Assembly (NCBI RefSeq): GCF_019195435.1
Contig: NZ_CP078069.1
Location: forward strand, 1,550,001 to 1,614,000
From: Comamonas sp. NLF-1-9
Lineage (GTDB): Bacteria; Pseudomonadota; Gammaproteobacteria; Burkholderiales; Burkholderiaceae_C
DNA length: 64,000 bases
Reading direction: 5' to 3'
The notes beneath the pieces were generated by a model. It searched no databases, had not been told where the DNA came from, and was given only the letters and a program-made list of their open reading frames with translations. The translations under genes and the position numbers were made by a program. Shown here piece after piece: positions 44,582 through 54,039 of this stretch (positions within the stretch are counted from its first letter, which is position 1; each line of letters opens with the position of its first letter).

Positions 44582-45615
44582 TGCTTGTCCGACACCCCGG
44601 CCGACTCAAAGCTCGCCATCTCGTTGAGGATGCGGCAGGCCGATTCCAGCAGCGGCCAGGCCAGCGCCGCGCCGCTGCCCTCGCCCACGCGCAGGTGCAA
44701 ATCCAGCAGGGGCTGCGCGCCCAGCCATTGCAGCAGCCGGTCATGTCCGCGCTCGTCAGAGCGGTGCGCGAACACGCAGCGCTGCAACACGGCTGGCGCC
44801 AGCCGCATCGCCACCAGCACCGCGCTGCTGGCGATGAAGCCATCGACGACGATCACGCGCCGCTCGCTGGCGGCCTGCACGATGGCGCCGACCATCGTGG
44901 CGATTTCGAAACCGCCCAGCGCCGCGAGCGCATCCAGCGGCTCGCTGGCACCGGCGTGCCGCGCCAGCGCCCCGCGCAGCACCGCCGTCTTGCGCGCGAT
45001 GCCCTCGGCGTCGAGCCCCGTGCCCGCGCCCACCACCTGCGCGATGTCCAGGCCCGCAAGCCGTGCCACGAGCAAACTTGCCGCGCTGGTATTGCCTATG
45101 CCCATCTCGCCCAGCAGCAGGGCATTGCCCGGCAGATCCTTGAGCAACTGCATGCCGTTCGCCAGCGCCTGCGCGCACTGATCGCGCGTCATCGCGGGAC
45201 TGCTGGAACTGTCGGCCGTGCCGTGGGCGATCTTGCGGATGACGAGACCTTCGGCGGGCGCGAAATCGTGGCGCACGCCGCAATCGACCACGGTCTGGGT
45301 GATGCCGTGCTGGCGCGCGAGCACGCTCACCGCCGCGCCGCCAGCGAGGAAGTTGCCCACCATCTGCCAGGTCACGTCGCTCGGATACGCCGAAACGCCG
45401 CGCGCGGCGATGCCGTGATCAGCGGCGAAGACCACGAGCTGGGGCTCTACCAAGCGCGGCTCCAGCGTGCCCAGGATCAGCGCGATGCGCCGCGCCAGCG
45501 CGGCCAACTGGCCCAGCGCGCCGTGCGGCACCGTCTTGCCATCGATCTTGCGTTGCAGCCGGGCATCGAGATCGGGATCATCGATGGCGGGAACGGCGGG
45601 CAGGGGCAGGCTCAT
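44578..45615 (-). CDS. cobT: Nicotinate-nucleotide-dimethylbenzimidazole phosphoribosyltransferase
   Basis: A 345-residue enzyme that makes alpha-ribazole-5'-phosphate from nicotinate mononucleotide and the lower ligand. Diagnostic stretches are LDARLQRKIDGKTVPHGALG, VFAADHGIAARGVSAYPSDV, TWQMVGNFLAGGAAVSVLAR, LLGEMGIGNTSAASLLVARL and ALGGFEIATMVGAIVQAASE. It is 12 bp downstream of cobQ and overlaps cobS. Confidence 0.95.
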   Translation of the reverse strand: MSLPLPAVPAIDDPDLDARLQRKIDGKTVPHGALGQLAALARRIALILGTLEPRLVEPQLVVFAADHGIAARGVSAYPSDVTWQMVGNFLAGGAAVSVLARQHGITQTVVDCGVRHDFAPAEGLVIRKIAHGTADSSSSPAMTRDQCAQALANGMQLLKDLPGNALLLGEMGIGNTSAASLLVARLAGLDIAQVVGAGTGLDAEGIARKTAVLRGALARHAGASEPLDALAALGGFEIATMVGAIVQAASERRVIVVDGFIASSAVLVAMRLAPAVLQRCVFAHRSDERGHDRLLQWLGAQPLLDLHLRVGEGSGAALAWPLLESACRILNEMASFESAGVSDKQ

Positions 45616-45627
45616 GAAATGCTTCCT

Positions 45628-47106
45628 CTATCGGGGGGCGGCGAGCATATCAAGCGCGCCCGGCGCAAACGCCTCGCATACCTGCGCCGCGAGGGCGTCA
45701 AACACCGCGTCCAGCGGCCGTGCGTCGGCGCCGAACAGCGCGCGCAGCACGGCGGCGTCTTCCAGCAGGCCGTGCACGTACAGGCCAAGCACGTTGCCCG
45801 CGCCGTTCTGCCAGGCCAGGCCCTCGATCAGCGTGCGCGCCACGTCGCCCTTGGCCGCCATCGCCGGGTGCTGCACGGTCTGGCCGCTGTGGATTTCGTA
45901 GCCTGAAAATTCCACGCCAGAGAGCGCCGCCCACGGCCCGGCGACCTCGGGCCAGCGCCAGCTTCCCCGGCGCACGGTCTTGCGCGGCGCAAAGCGCGTG
46001 ACCAGCGGCAGCAGCCCCAGCCCCGGGCCACAGCCGCCGGGCTCCACACCGTGCGGATCGATCAGCGCCTCACCCAGCACCTGCAAGCCGCCGCAGATGC
46101 CCAGCACCCGAGCACCCTGCCCGGCATGGCGAGCAATCGCCGCATCCATCTTGCGCGCGCGCAGCCAGGCAAGGTCCGACACCGTGGCCTTGCTGCCGGG
46201 CAGGATGATCCAGTCGGCCCCCGCCAGCTCGGCGCCAGAGCGCGCCCAGCGAAGTTGCACGCCCGGCAGGTTCTTCAAGGGCTGGAATTCGTCCAGATTG
46301 CTGATGTGCGGCCAGGCGACGATGGCAATGCGCGTGAATGGACTGGGGGAAGGAGCCCAGGCCGGGCGGTCGTCGAACACGCCGTCTTCCTCGGGCAGGC
46401 CGTGGTCAAAGCGCATCGGCACCACCGCCAGCGTCGGCACGCCGGTAAGCTGGCGCAACTGCTCGGGCGCGGGCGCAAGCAGGCTCGCGTCACCACGAAA
46501 CTTGTTGAGCACGAAGCCCTGGATGCGCGCGCGATCGTCTTGCGCCAGCAGCGCCCAGGTGCCGTACAGGTGCGCAAACGCGCCGCCGCGGTCGATGTCG
46601 GCGACCAGCAGGCAGCGCGCATCGGCATGGCGCGCCACGCGCAGGTTCACCACGTCGCTGGCCATCAGGTTGATCTCGGCGGGCGAGCCCGCGCCCTCGA
46701 TCACCACCAGGTCGTTCTCGGCGCGCAGCGCATCGAGCGCGCCGGCGATCGTCGGCCACACGCGCTCGCTGCGCCCGCGCCAGGGCAGGCGCGAGAGTTC
46801 TTCACTGACCTGCCCCATCAGCACCACCTGGCTGCGCGTGTCGGCCTCGGGCTTGAGCAGCAGCGGGTTCATGCGCACATCCGGCTCGGCGCGCGCGGCC
46901 AGCGCCTGGAAGTACTGCGCGCTGCCGATCTCGCCCTGCACCCCGCCCGGCGCGGCCACCACGCGCGCGTTGTTGCTCATGTTCTGCGCCTTGAAGGGCG
47001 CGACCTTCAGGCCCTGGCTGGCGTAGTGGCGGCACAGCGCGGTCGCGAGCCAGCTCTTGCCCGCGCCGCTGCTGGTGCCCAGCACCATGATGCAAGGGGC
47101 GCTCAT
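45628..47106 (-). CDS. cobQ: Cobyric acid synthase (glutamine-hydrolysing)
   Basis: A 492-residue amidotransferase that amidates four carboxylates of adenosylcobyrinate a,c-diamide. ATG 47106 gives MSAPCIMVLGTSSGAGKS with the P-loop-like motif. Further signatures are FKAQNMSNNARVV, EIGSAQYFQALAARAEPDVR, VVIEGAGSPAEINLMASDVV, the glutaminase LGICGGLQVLGEAL (Cys nucleophile) and GLYVHGLLED (His). Longer frame to 47283 has no similarity. It leads cobQ-cobT-cobS-cobC; no B12 riboswitch box is visible in its 5' region. Confidence 0.95.
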   Translation of the reverse strand: MSAPCIMVLGTSSGAGKSWLATALCRHYASQGLKVAPFKAQNMSNNARVVAAPGGVQGEIGSAQYFQALAARAEPDVRMNPLLLKPEADTRSQVVLMGQVSEELSRLPWRGRSERVWPTIAGALDALRAENDLVVIEGAGSPAEINLMASDVVNLRVARHADARCLLVADIDRGGAFAHLYGTWALLAQDDRARIQGFVLNKFRGDASLLAPAPEQLRQLTGVPTLAVVPMRFDHGLPEEDGVFDDRPAWAPSPSPFTRIAIVAWPHISNLDEFQPLKNLPGVQLRWARSGAELAGADWIILPGSKATVSDLAWLRARKMDAAIARHAGQGARVLGICGGLQVLGEALIDPHGVEPGGCGPGLGLLPLVTRFAPRKTVRRGSWRWPEVAGPWAALSGVEFSGYEIHSGQTVQHPAMAAKGDVARTLIEGLAWQNGAGNVLGLYVHGLLEDAAVLRALFGADARPLDAVFDALAAQVCEAFAPGALDMLAAPR

Positions 47107-47355
47107 GACGATAGTGCTGATGGCATTGATGTCATCCGGCGGGGGAGATGTCGAGTCATGGAGGCGAGGCTGTAATGGACGCAACCCGCAGCGTAACCGA
47201 GCGGCTGCCGCATCGTTGAAACGCGCCGACTTCAGGCCGCATCCAATGCTGCAACTCGCCTCGATGAGCGCAAGGGATGCCATGCATCCCCAGAAAAACG
47301 AGTTGCCGCAATGAACCTGTCACTGCGGCGTCATCAACGATTTGGAGAATTCACC

Positions 47356-48018
47356 ATGAAGATGAAGATGCAAACACTGGCCATTGCCTGCGCCGCCTTG
47401 CTCGGCCTGGGCTTCAGCGTCGCCACCCCGGCTCTGGCGCAGGGGCACGCGCACGCCGCTACCACGCAGGCTGCGCCCGCCGCGCCCAATCTGCACAAGG
47501 CCATGCGTGCGCTCTGGCATGGGCACGTAGTCACCACGCGCGACTACGCGCTGGCGGTGTTCGCCAATGATTCGGCAGCGGCCAAGAAGGCCGAAGACGC
47601 CGTGGTCGCCAACGCCAAGGACATCAGCGGCGCGGTCGCGGGCTTTTACGGCCAGCCTGCGGGCGACGCGCTGCTCAAGCTGCTGGCCGGCCACTGGGGC
47701 GCGGTCAAGGCGCTGACCGACTCGGCGCACGCGGGCAACAAGGCGGGCGAGGAAAAGGCCTTGAACGACGCCGTGGCCAACGCCGGCGAGATCTCCAAAT
47801 TCCTCGCCGGTGCCAACCCGAACTGGAAAGAGGCGGACTTGAACAGCGGCTTGGTCGCCCACTTTGGCCACCACAAATCGCAAGTCGATCTGATGGCCGA
47901 GAAAGCGCCGCAGGACAAGCAGGACGCCGAATGGAAAGCCATGCAGGCGCACATGGACGCGATCGCCGACGTGCTGTCCGACGGCATCGCCAAGCAGTTC
48001 CCCGACAAGGCCAACTGA
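47356..48018 (+). CDS. Exported helical protein of unknown function
   Basis: A 220-residue protein. ATG 47356 follows TTGGAG and yields a signal peptide (TLAIACAALLGLGFSVATPA) with cleavage near LAQG. The mature part is Ala/His/Lys-rich and mostly helical, with HKAMRALWHGHVVTTRDYAL, then FANDSAAAKKAEDAVVANAK. It is His-rich at the mature N-terminus (GHAHAA) and near HFGHHKSQVD, so metal binding is possible. It lies between the two cobalamin blocks on the opposite strand; I see no link to B12. Confidence 0.7.
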   Translation: MKMKMQTLAIACAALLGLGFSVATPALAQGHAHAATTQAAPAAPNLHKAMRALWHGHVVTTRDYALAVFANDSAAAKKAEDAVVANAKDISGAVAGFYGQPAGDALLKLLAGHWGAVKALTDSAHAGNKAGEEKALNDAVANAGEISKFLAGANPNWKEADLNSGLVAHFGHHKSQVDLMAEKAPQDKQDAEWKAMQAHMDAIADVLSDGIAKQFPDKAN

Positions 48019-48102
48019 CGCCGCACCGCTAACCGGCCCCGTCGCCAGGGGCTTGCGTACCCACGGCCGCGCCCAGGCCGACAAGGCCGCGGCGCGGCTT
48101 TC

Positions 48103-49116
48103 TCAGTGCGCCTGCAGCGCAGCCAGCAGCGCATCCTGCACCGGCGGCGCTACCACGGCCATGCGCACGCGCCCGGGCAGGCCGAAGCTTTCGGCATCGC
48201 GCAGCTTGATGCCGCGCTGGCGCAGCGATGCGAGCAGTTTTTTTACGTCAAAACTGCCTGAATCGCTTGCTGCACAAGCGCCAGAAGCTATGAAAAAGTT
48301 GGCTTCGCTCGGCTCTGTCCACCAGCCCAGGCTCTGCAGCAGCGCCAGCTGACGCGCCTTCCAGGCGCGCAGGGTCTCGTGGCAGGTTTGCAGCCAATCC
48401 CGGCATGCGGGCGTGGCCCAGGTCTGCAGCAGCGCCACGCCATGCGCGCCCAGCGGCCAGGACGGCGTGAGCGCACGCAGCCGCGCCAGCAAGCGCTCAT
48501 CCACCGGCGCCGGCGCAATCGCATAGGCCGCGCGCACGCCGGTCAGTGCCAGCGCCTTGTTCGGGGTAATGAGGCGCCAGACGCGCTGCAACTGCGCGGC
48601 GCTCAGGCTGGACGCGCCACTCAGGCGCAGCGGCTCGTAGGCCTGATCCAGCACCAGGGTCTGATGGGCGCGCAGCGCATCCACGCGCCGCGCCAGCCCC
48701 GGCTCGGCCTGGCCCAGCGGGCTGCCGGGCTCGCAGGCCCAGAGCAGCGCGGCCTCCTGCGCGTCCTCCGTGGGCAACAAGCCTGCGGCCTGCGCGGCGC
48801 GGGCGTAGTCGCCATAGGCAGGCTCGGGCAGCCACACGCGCACGCCCGGCCCCGCCTGCAGCGCCAGCGCCAGGCTGATGCGCTGGATGAAGGCGCTGGC
48901 GCTCTCGGCCAGCACGATGCGCGCGGGCGCTACGCCGTGCCATGCGGCCAGTTGCGCGGTGAGTGCGGTGTAGGCCGGGTCGGGGTAGTGGCGGGCGTCA
49001 CAGTTTTGCAGCGCCTGCACGGCAGCACGGTAGGGCCCGCAGGCGTTGGCGTTGGTGGACAAGTCGTGCAGCGGCACGCCCAGCGCGTCCGGCCCGCCAT
49101 GCAGCGGCACTACCAC
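48103..49116 (-). CDS. cobD: PLP-dependent threonine-phosphate decarboxylase-like (CobD/CobC family)
   Basis: A 337-residue fold-type I aminotransferase relative. In B12 synthesis such enzymes make aminopropanol phosphate from threonine phosphate. Signatures are LHDLSTNANACGPYRAAVQA, LAESASAFIQRISLAL, VWLPEPAYGDYARAAQAAG, VLDQAYEPLRL and TPNKALALTGVRAAY with the PLP Lys. GTG 49116 is chosen for its GGGGG site seven bases upstream; GTG 49110 is an alternative. It overlaps cbiB. A segment near 48241-48300 (FIASGACAASDSGSFDVKKL) looks repeat-derived. Confidence 0.87.
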   Translation of the reverse strand: MVVPLHGGPDALGVPLHDLSTNANACGPYRAAVQALQNCDARHYPDPAYTALTAQLAAWHGVAPARIVLAESASAFIQRISLALALQAGPGVRVWLPEPAYGDYARAAQAAGLLPTEDAQEAALLWACEPGSPLGQAEPGLARRVDALRAHQTLVLDQAYEPLRLSGASSLSAAQLQRVWRLITPNKALALTGVRAAYAIAPAPVDERLLARLRALTPSWPLGAHGVALLQTWATPACRDWLQTCHETLRAWKARQLALLQSLGWWTEPSEANFFIASGACAASDSGSFDVKKLLASLRQRGIKLRDAESFGLPGRVRMAVVAPPVQDALLAALQAH

Positions 49117-50096
49117 GGCGCGGCCCCCGCCAGCAGCGCGGCGCAGGTCAGCAAAGTGGCGGCGATGGCCACGCGCGAGCCCAGGGCGCAGGCGCGCAGC
49201 AGGTCGGCCGGCTGCGGGCTGCGCCCGGTCTCGTTCAACCGGTAGACGCCGGGTTTGCCCAGGCGCACACCCAGCGCCAGCGCCATGGCGGCCATGGGCC
49301 AGCCGCCATTGGGCGAAGGGGTGCGCCGCGCCTGTGTGGGCAACTGGCGCCAGTCGCGCAAGACGCCCAGGGCGACCAGCAGGACGGCGGTGATGCGCGC
49401 GGGCAGCCAGGCCAGCACGTCGTCGGCGCGCGCGGCCCAGCGGCCGGCCCAGGTCCAGTCGCGCGCCACGCCCGCGAGTGAGCGAGCGCCGCGATAGCCC
49501 CACATTGCATCGGCGGTATTGGCAAAGCGAAACAGCGCCGCCCCCGGCAGGCCCAGCAGCATGAACCACAGCAGCGGCGCGACCAGCGAATCGTTGAGGT
49601 TTTCCGCCAGGCTCTCGATCGCGCTCTCGCGCACCTCGGCCTCGCTCAGCGCCGACACATCGCGGCTGACCAGGCGCGCCAGTTGCGCACGGCCATCGGC
49701 CAGCGAACGGGCCAGCGCCTGCTCCACCGCCAGCACCTCGTCGTGCAGCAGCGCCCAGGCGAGCAAAGGCTTGAGCAGCAGCGCCAGCAGCAGTGCGCCG
49801 GCCCAGTCGGGCAGGCGCAGAACGCCGGTCTGCAACCCAAAGGCCAAGGTCGTCACCGCCAGTGCGCCCAGGCACCACGCCGCCGCACCGCGCCAGAACA
49901 CCGGCGCCCGCCCCGCCTCGGGCAGATCCGCCGGCGGCGCGACGCGCGCGCCCGCCCAGGCAAGATAGCGCCCCATCCAGACGACGGGGTGCCAGCGCGC
50001 AGCCGGCTCGCCCAGCGAGCGGTCTATGACCAGCGCCAGCGCCGGCACCAGGGCCAGCCACGCCAGCGATGCGGGCGATGCCGAGAAGAAAATCAA
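49110..50096 (-). CDS. cbiB: Adenosylcobinamide-phosphate synthase CbiB
   Basis: A 328-residue membrane enzyme that attaches aminopropanol (phosphate) to adenosylcobyrate. Signatures are DRSLGEPAARWHPVVWMGRY, SALSEAEVRESAIESLAENL, NDSLVAPLLWFMLLGLPGAA and YRGARSLAGVARDWTWAGRW, AARADDVLAWLPARI. No ATG is near the family N-terminus; TTG at 50096 overlaps the ogt stop by TTGA and is the best start. It lies between ogt and cobD. Confidence 0.92.
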   Translation of the reverse strand: MIFFSASPASLAWLALVPALALVIDRSLGEPAARWHPVVWMGRYLAWAGARVAPPADLPEAGRAPVFWRGAAAWCLGALAVTTLAFGLQTGVLRLPDWAGALLLALLLKPLLAWALLHDEVLAVEQALARSLADGRAQLARLVSRDVSALSEAEVRESAIESLAENLNDSLVAPLLWFMLLGLPGAALFRFANTADAMWGYRGARSLAGVARDWTWAGRWAARADDVLAWLPARITAVLLVALGVLRDWRQLPTQARRTPSPNGGWPMAAMALALGVRLGKPGVYRLNETGRSPQPADLLRACALGSRVAIAATLLTCAALLAGAAPW

Positions 50097-50620
50097 TGCA
50101 GCACGGGCAGATCGCGCTCGCCGCGCTCCAGCGCCAGCAGCCAGTGCTTGCGCGGCACACCGCCGCCGTAGCCGGTGAGGCTGCCGTCCGAGCCGATCAC
50201 CCGATGGCAGGGCACGACGATGCTGATCTTGTTGGCCCCGTTGGCCGCCGCCACCGCGCGCATGGCAGTAGGGCGCCCCACCTGGTGCGCCTGCGCGGCA
50301 TAGCTGCGCGTCTGCCCGTAGGCGATGGTCAGCAGCGCGCGCCAGACGTCTTGCTGAAAGGGCGTGCCCACCATGTCCAGCGGCACCGTAAAGTTCTGGC
50401 GCCGGCCGGCGAAGTACTCGGCCAGCTCCTGGCCGAGCTGGCGCGAGAGCGCACTCTCGCCCGGCTCGGCGGGCCCGCCGCGCGCCGCCTGCACCTGGCC
50501 GATTTCACGCGCCAGGCCGCGGGTGTTTTCGGAAAATTCCAGCAGGCACAGACCGCGCTCGGAAATGAGCGCAGTCATCTCGCCCAGCGGCGTCGGGTAG
50601 GTGTGGGAAAGCAGCCTCAT
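50093..50620 (-). CDS. ogt: Methylated-DNA-[protein]-cysteine S-methyltransferase
   Basis: A 175-residue DNA-repair protein that takes alkyl groups from O6-alkylguanine onto its own cysteine. The active-site PCHRVIGSDGSLTGYGGG, the helix-turn-helix AYGQTRSYAAQAHQVGRPTA, and RAVAAANGANKISIVVPCHR are diagnostic. I chose ATG 50620 (AGGA eight bases upstream) over ATG 50629. It is inserted between cobO and cbiB in the B12 operon and overlaps cbiB, so it is transcribed with B12 genes. Confidence 0.94.
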   Translation of the reverse strand: MRLLSHTYPTPLGEMTALISERGLCLLEFSENTRGLAREIGQVQAARGGPAEPGESALSRQLGQELAEYFAGRRQNFTVPLDMVGTPFQQDVWRALLTIAYGQTRSYAAQAHQVGRPTAMRAVAAANGANKISIVVPCHRVIGSDGSLTGYGGGVPRKHWLLALERGERDLPVLH

Positions 50621-50649
50621 GGGCAGCATCCTAGCGCGGTCGCCGCGCT

Positions 50650-51231
50650 TCAGTCTTCGATGCCGCGCTGCGCCGGCACGCCCGCCTTGAAGGCGTGCTT
50701 GACCAGCGTCATCTCGGTCACCGTGTCGGCCAGCGCGATGATTTCCTCGGGGCAGCGCCGCCCGGTCAGGCATACGTGCACGTCCCTCGGGCGCTCGCGC
50801 AAGGTCTGCAGCACCGGGTCGAGCGGCAGCCAGCCGTAGATCAGCGGGTAGGTGATTTCATCGAGCACGACGAGGAAGTGCTGGCCATCCATGATGGCGG
50901 CGCGCGCACGCTCCCAGCCATCGCGCGCAAGCTGGGCGGAATGCTCCAGGTCGCGGCTCTTCCAGGAAAAGCCGTCGCCCAGCCCGTGGATCGGCAGGCC
51001 GATGTGCTCGAACATGCGGTGCTCGCCAAAGCGCGCGGTGGGCACCTTCATGAACTGGAAGATCTCCACCTGCTTGCCATGCACATGCTGGCGCCCGAAG
51101 GCGCGCAGCGCCAGGCCGAAGGCGGCGGTGCTCTTGCCCTTGCCGTCGCCGGTATGCACGAGGATGAGGCCGCGGCGCTCGCCCTCGGGGCGTTCGTAGC
51201 GTTTTTCGGTCGGTGGGGTTTCAATCTGCAT
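50650..51231 (-). CDS. cobO: Corrinoid adenosyltransferase (CobO/BtuR/CobA)
   Basis: A 193-residue ATP:cob(I)alamin or cob(I)yrinic acid a,c-diamide adenosyltransferase. The P-loop reads [20 protein letters not shown], and [38 protein letters not shown] and [20 protein letters not shown] follow. ATG 51231 lies inside the end of btuD. The enzyme adds the upper adenosyl ligand before or after salvage. Confidence 0.95.
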   Translation of the reverse strand: MQIETPPTEKRYERPEGERRGLILVHTGDGKGKSTAAFGLALRAFGRQHVHGKQVEIFQFMKVPTARFGEHRMFEHIGLPIHGLGDGFSWKSRDLEHSAQLARDGWERARAAIMDGQHFLVVLDEITYPLIYGWLPLDPVLQTLRERPRDVHVCLTGRRCPEEIIALADTVTEMTLVKHAFKAGVPAQRGIED

Positions 51232-52006
51232 GGGCAGCCTCCTGAGGTAGTGCAATCCATTGCCCTTGCACGGGGTGGATGGCGATGCGGTGAGCGAACG
51301 CGGCCTGCAGCGCGCGGTGGGTGGCGCTACTGGCCGCAGCGCCAAAGTGCGCCAGGCGTCCGGCGTGGATGATCGCGATGTCGTCGGCCTGCAGCGCCAT
51401 GTTCAGCTCGTGCAGCACGCTCACCACGGTGGCGCCACCGGCGACCAGCGCGCGCACGCTGGCCAGCCAGTCGGCCTGGTGCGGCGGATCCAGATGCGCC
51501 AGCGGCTCATCCATCAGCGCCACCTGCGCCTGCACCGCCAGCAGCCGCGCGAGCAGCACGCGCTGGCGCTCGCCGCCCGAGAGCTCGCCCAGACGCCGCC
51601 CGCGCAAGGCCCAGGCCTGGCTTGCGCGCAGCGCCGCCTGCACCGCCGCGCAGTCCTGCGCCGTAGGCGCGGCCAGCCAGGCGCGGTGCGGCAGGCGCCC
51701 GAGCATTGCCACATCCCAGGCCAGCAAGTCTTCGCCGCCGCCTTCCTGCTGGCCCAGCCAGGCCAGGCGCCGCGCACGCTCGCGCGCCGGCCAGTCGGCC
51801 AGCGGGCGGCCGAGCAACTGCACCTGGCCGGTGCATGGCTGCAGGCCGGCGAGCACGCGCAAGAGCGTGGATTTGCCCGCGCCATTGGGGCCGACGATGG
51901 CGGTCCAGCGCCCCGCCGCCAGCGACAGGCGCAGGTCTTGCAGGATGGGGCGCCCGCCCAGCAGCACCTGTTGCAGCTGCGCCTGCAGCGCCGCCACCGG
52001 CCTCAT
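51221..52006 (-). CDS. btuD: ABC transporter ATPase for vitamin B12 (BtuD)
   Basis: A 261-residue FecE-type ATPase: Walker [18 protein letters not shown], signature [17 protein letters not shown], Walker [17 protein letters not shown] and the His switch [18 protein letters not shown] 52006 overlaps the btuC stop codon by ATGA. The context with btuB, btuF and btuC makes B12 or a related corrinoid the likely substrate. Confidence 0.9.
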   Translation of the reverse strand: MRPVAALQAQLQQVLLGGRPILQDLRLSLAAGRWTAIVGPNGAGKSTLLRVLAGLQPCTGQVQLLGRPLADWPARERARRLAWLGQQEGGGEDLLAWDVAMLGRLPHRAWLAAPTAQDCAAVQAALRASQAWALRGRRLGELSGGERQRVLLARLLAVQAQVALMDEPLAHLDPPHQADWLASVRALVAGGATVVSVLHELNMALQADDIAIIHAGRLAHFGAAASSATHRALQAAFAHRIAIHPVQGQWIALPQEAAHAD

Positions 52007-53079
52007 TGCACGCCCCGCACGCCGGCGCGCCGGTTCATCAGCCACAGCAGGTAGGCGCCGCCCAGCACGGCGGTGAGCACGCCCACCGGCAGTTCCTGCG
52101 GCGCCACCAGCAGGCGCGAAGCCACGTCCGCCAGCATCAGCAGCAGCCCGCCGACCAGCGTGGACAGCAGCAGCAGGGCCGCATGCGTGCAACGCACCAT
52201 GGAGCGCGCCAGGTGCGGCGCCACCAGCCCGACAAAGCCGATCAGCCCGGTCTGCGCCACCGCCGCGCCCGTGGCCAGTGCCAGCACGCCCACGAGCAGC
52301 GCGCGCAGCGGCGCCAGCGGCAGACCCAGGCTGAGCGCAGTGGCTTCGCCCAGGCTCAGCGCATCGAGCACCCGCGCCAGCGCCCAGGCCAGCAGCAACA
52401 GCGGCGCCAGCACCGCAGCCATCAGCGCGCAGCCGCCCCAGCCGACAAAACCCGTCACGCCCAGGGTGAAGCCCTGCATGGCCTGCAGCACGTCGGGCTG
52501 GGCCAGTTGCACCAGGTCGCGCACCGCGCCCAGCACAAAGCCCACCACCACCCCGGCCAGCAGCAGGCGCAGCGTCTGCTGCACGCCGCGCGCCAGCACC
52601 AGCGCCAGCAGCACGCCGGCCAGCGCCCCCAGAAACGCCGCGCCGGTAAAACCCAGGCGCGCAAGCCACGGCGTGGCCGCCTGCAACAGCGCCACGCTGC
52701 CGCCGCCCGCCACCATGCCGCCCACGCCCAGCGCGGCATAGGCCAGCGCCACGCCGAGCGCCGCGCCCGAGGCGCTGCCCAGCAGAAAGGGGTCGGCCAG
52801 CGGATTGCGAAACAGGCCTTGCGCCACCGCCCCGGCCAGCGCCAGCAGGGCCCCTGCCAGCCAGGCGCCCAGAGTGCGCGGCAGGCGGATGTCCCAGACG
52901 ATCTGCCAGGCCGCCGGGTCCTCGCGCACGCGCAGCAGGCTGTCAAAACCGGTGCTGCCCACGCTCGCGCCCCAGGCCAGCGCGAGCAGCGAAGCGAGCG
53001 CCAGCGCCAGCACCAGCCAGGGCAGGCGCAAGCCCGCGTCGCGCGGCGGGTCCATGGTGTGGCTGGCCAGGCTGGTCAT
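52003..53079 (-). CDS. btuC: FecCD-family permease for vitamin B12 (BtuC)
   Basis: A 358-residue inner-membrane permease with about ten hydrophobic segments. Diagnostic stretches are WDIRLPRTLGAWLAGALLAL, AGAVAQGLFRNPLADPFLLG, SASGAALGVALAYA and GLIGFVGLVAPHLAR. It lies 57 bp downstream of btuF and overlaps btuD. The family also serves siderophores, but the operon points to corrinoids. Confidence 0.91.
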   Translation of the reverse strand: MTSLASHTMDPPRDAGLRLPWLVLALALASLLALAWGASVGSTGFDSLLRVREDPAAWQIVWDIRLPRTLGAWLAGALLALAGAVAQGLFRNPLADPFLLGSASGAALGVALAYAALGVGGMVAGGGSVALLQAATPWLARLGFTGAAFLGALAGVLLALVLARGVQQTLRLLLAGVVVGFVLGAVRDLVQLAQPDVLQAMQGFTLGVTGFVGWGGCALMAAVLAPLLLLAWALARVLDALSLGEATALSLGLPLAPLRALLVGVLALATGAAVAQTGLIGFVGLVAPHLARSMVRCTHAALLLLSTLVGGLLLMLADVASRLLVAPQELPVGVLTAVLGGAYLLWLMNRRAGVRGVQ

Positions 53080-53136
53080 GGTCGAATCATTGGCATCAAA
53101 TCGTGCTGCAACGCTTGTCCATCGTGCGCTGACAGC

Positions 53137-54039
53137 TCACTTTTCAGAAGCGCCCGTGCGCGCCGCGCAATCGGCCATCAGGCGCGCCGCCTCGGGCATG
53201 CGCGGGCCGGGGCGCACCAGAATGTTGCGCTCGTCGGCGCTGAACTCGCACACCTTGCCACGGCGCAGCGCGCGCAGCCGCGCCCAGCCGGGGCGGCGCG
53301 CGAGATCTGCCGCGCTCTGCTGGCTGACCATGATGAGGTCGGGGTCCAGGCGCACCACCAGCTCGGGATTGATCTTGGGGTAGGGGCCCAGCGCCGGGTC
53401 GATGACGTTCACCAGGCCCAGCGCCTCGATCAGCTCATCGATGAAGGTGCCGCGCCCGGCCGCGTGCGGCGCCGGCGTGATCTCGTAGTACACGCGCTGG
53501 CCGCGCGCATCGGGCGGCACGCTGGCGGCCGCGGCCTGTACGCCCGCGTCGATGCTTGCGAGCAACGCCTTGGCGCCGTCCACCTGCAGCAGCTCGCCCA
53601 GCAGCTCGGTGCTGTGGCGCATGGCCGAGCGGGTCTTGGGTTCGAGCGCCAGCACCTTCAGGCCGAGCGCGCGCAGGCGCACGCTGGCGCGCGACGAGGT
53701 GCCGATCAACACCACGTCGGGTTTGAGCGCGACCACGGCTTCGATGCTCGGATCGAGCCCGCCACCCACCGAGGGCAGACGCTGCACCGATTCGGGCCAA
53801 TTGGAATAGCGGTCCACGCCCACCAGCCGCTCGCAGGCGCCCAGAGCGCAGACGGTTTCGGTGAGCGAGGGCAGCAGGCTGACGATGCGCGCGGGCGGCG
53901 CGTCGAAGTGCTGGCGCTGGCCGGTGTCGTCGGTGATCTCCCGGGCGTGGGCGCCGCTCATCAGCAGCAAGGCCAGGCAGGCCCCCACCCCGGCCCTCCC
54001 CCAGCGGAGGAGGGAGAAGAGAACACCGCGCCGGTTCAT
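53137..54039 (-). CDS. btuF: Periplasmic cobalamin-binding protein (BtuF)
   Basis: A 300-residue class III substrate-binding protein: signal peptide followed by REITDDTGQRQHFDAPPARI, VSLLPSLTETVCALGACERL, GVDRYSNWPESVQRLPSVGG and NPELVVRLDPDLIMVSQQ. The signal-peptide codons (LFSLLRWGRAGVGACLALLL) coincide with a G/C-rich repeat-like sequence at 53982-54024. ATG 54039 overlaps the cobU stop. It delivers corrinoid to BtuCD. Confidence 0.9.
   Translation of the reverse strand: MNRRGVLFSLLRWGRAGVGACLALLLMSGAHAREITDDTGQRQHFDAPPARIVSLLPSLTETVCALGACERLVGVDRYSNWPESVQRLPSVGGGLDPSIEAVVALKPDVVLIGTSSRASVRLRALGLKVLALEPKTRSAMRHSTELLGELLQVDGAKALLASIDAGVQAAAASVPPDARGQRVYYEITPAPHAAGRGTFIDELIEALGLVNVIDPALGPYPKINPELVVRLDPDLIMVSQQSAADLARRPGWARLRALRRGKVCEFSADERNILVRPGPRMPEAARLMADCAARTGASEK

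Noticed and set aside
47107..47355. Possible cobalamin riboswitch before cobQ
   Set aside because: Neither a GCCACTG box nor a GGATACCGGCC element is visible on the minus strand here, unlike the btuB leader.
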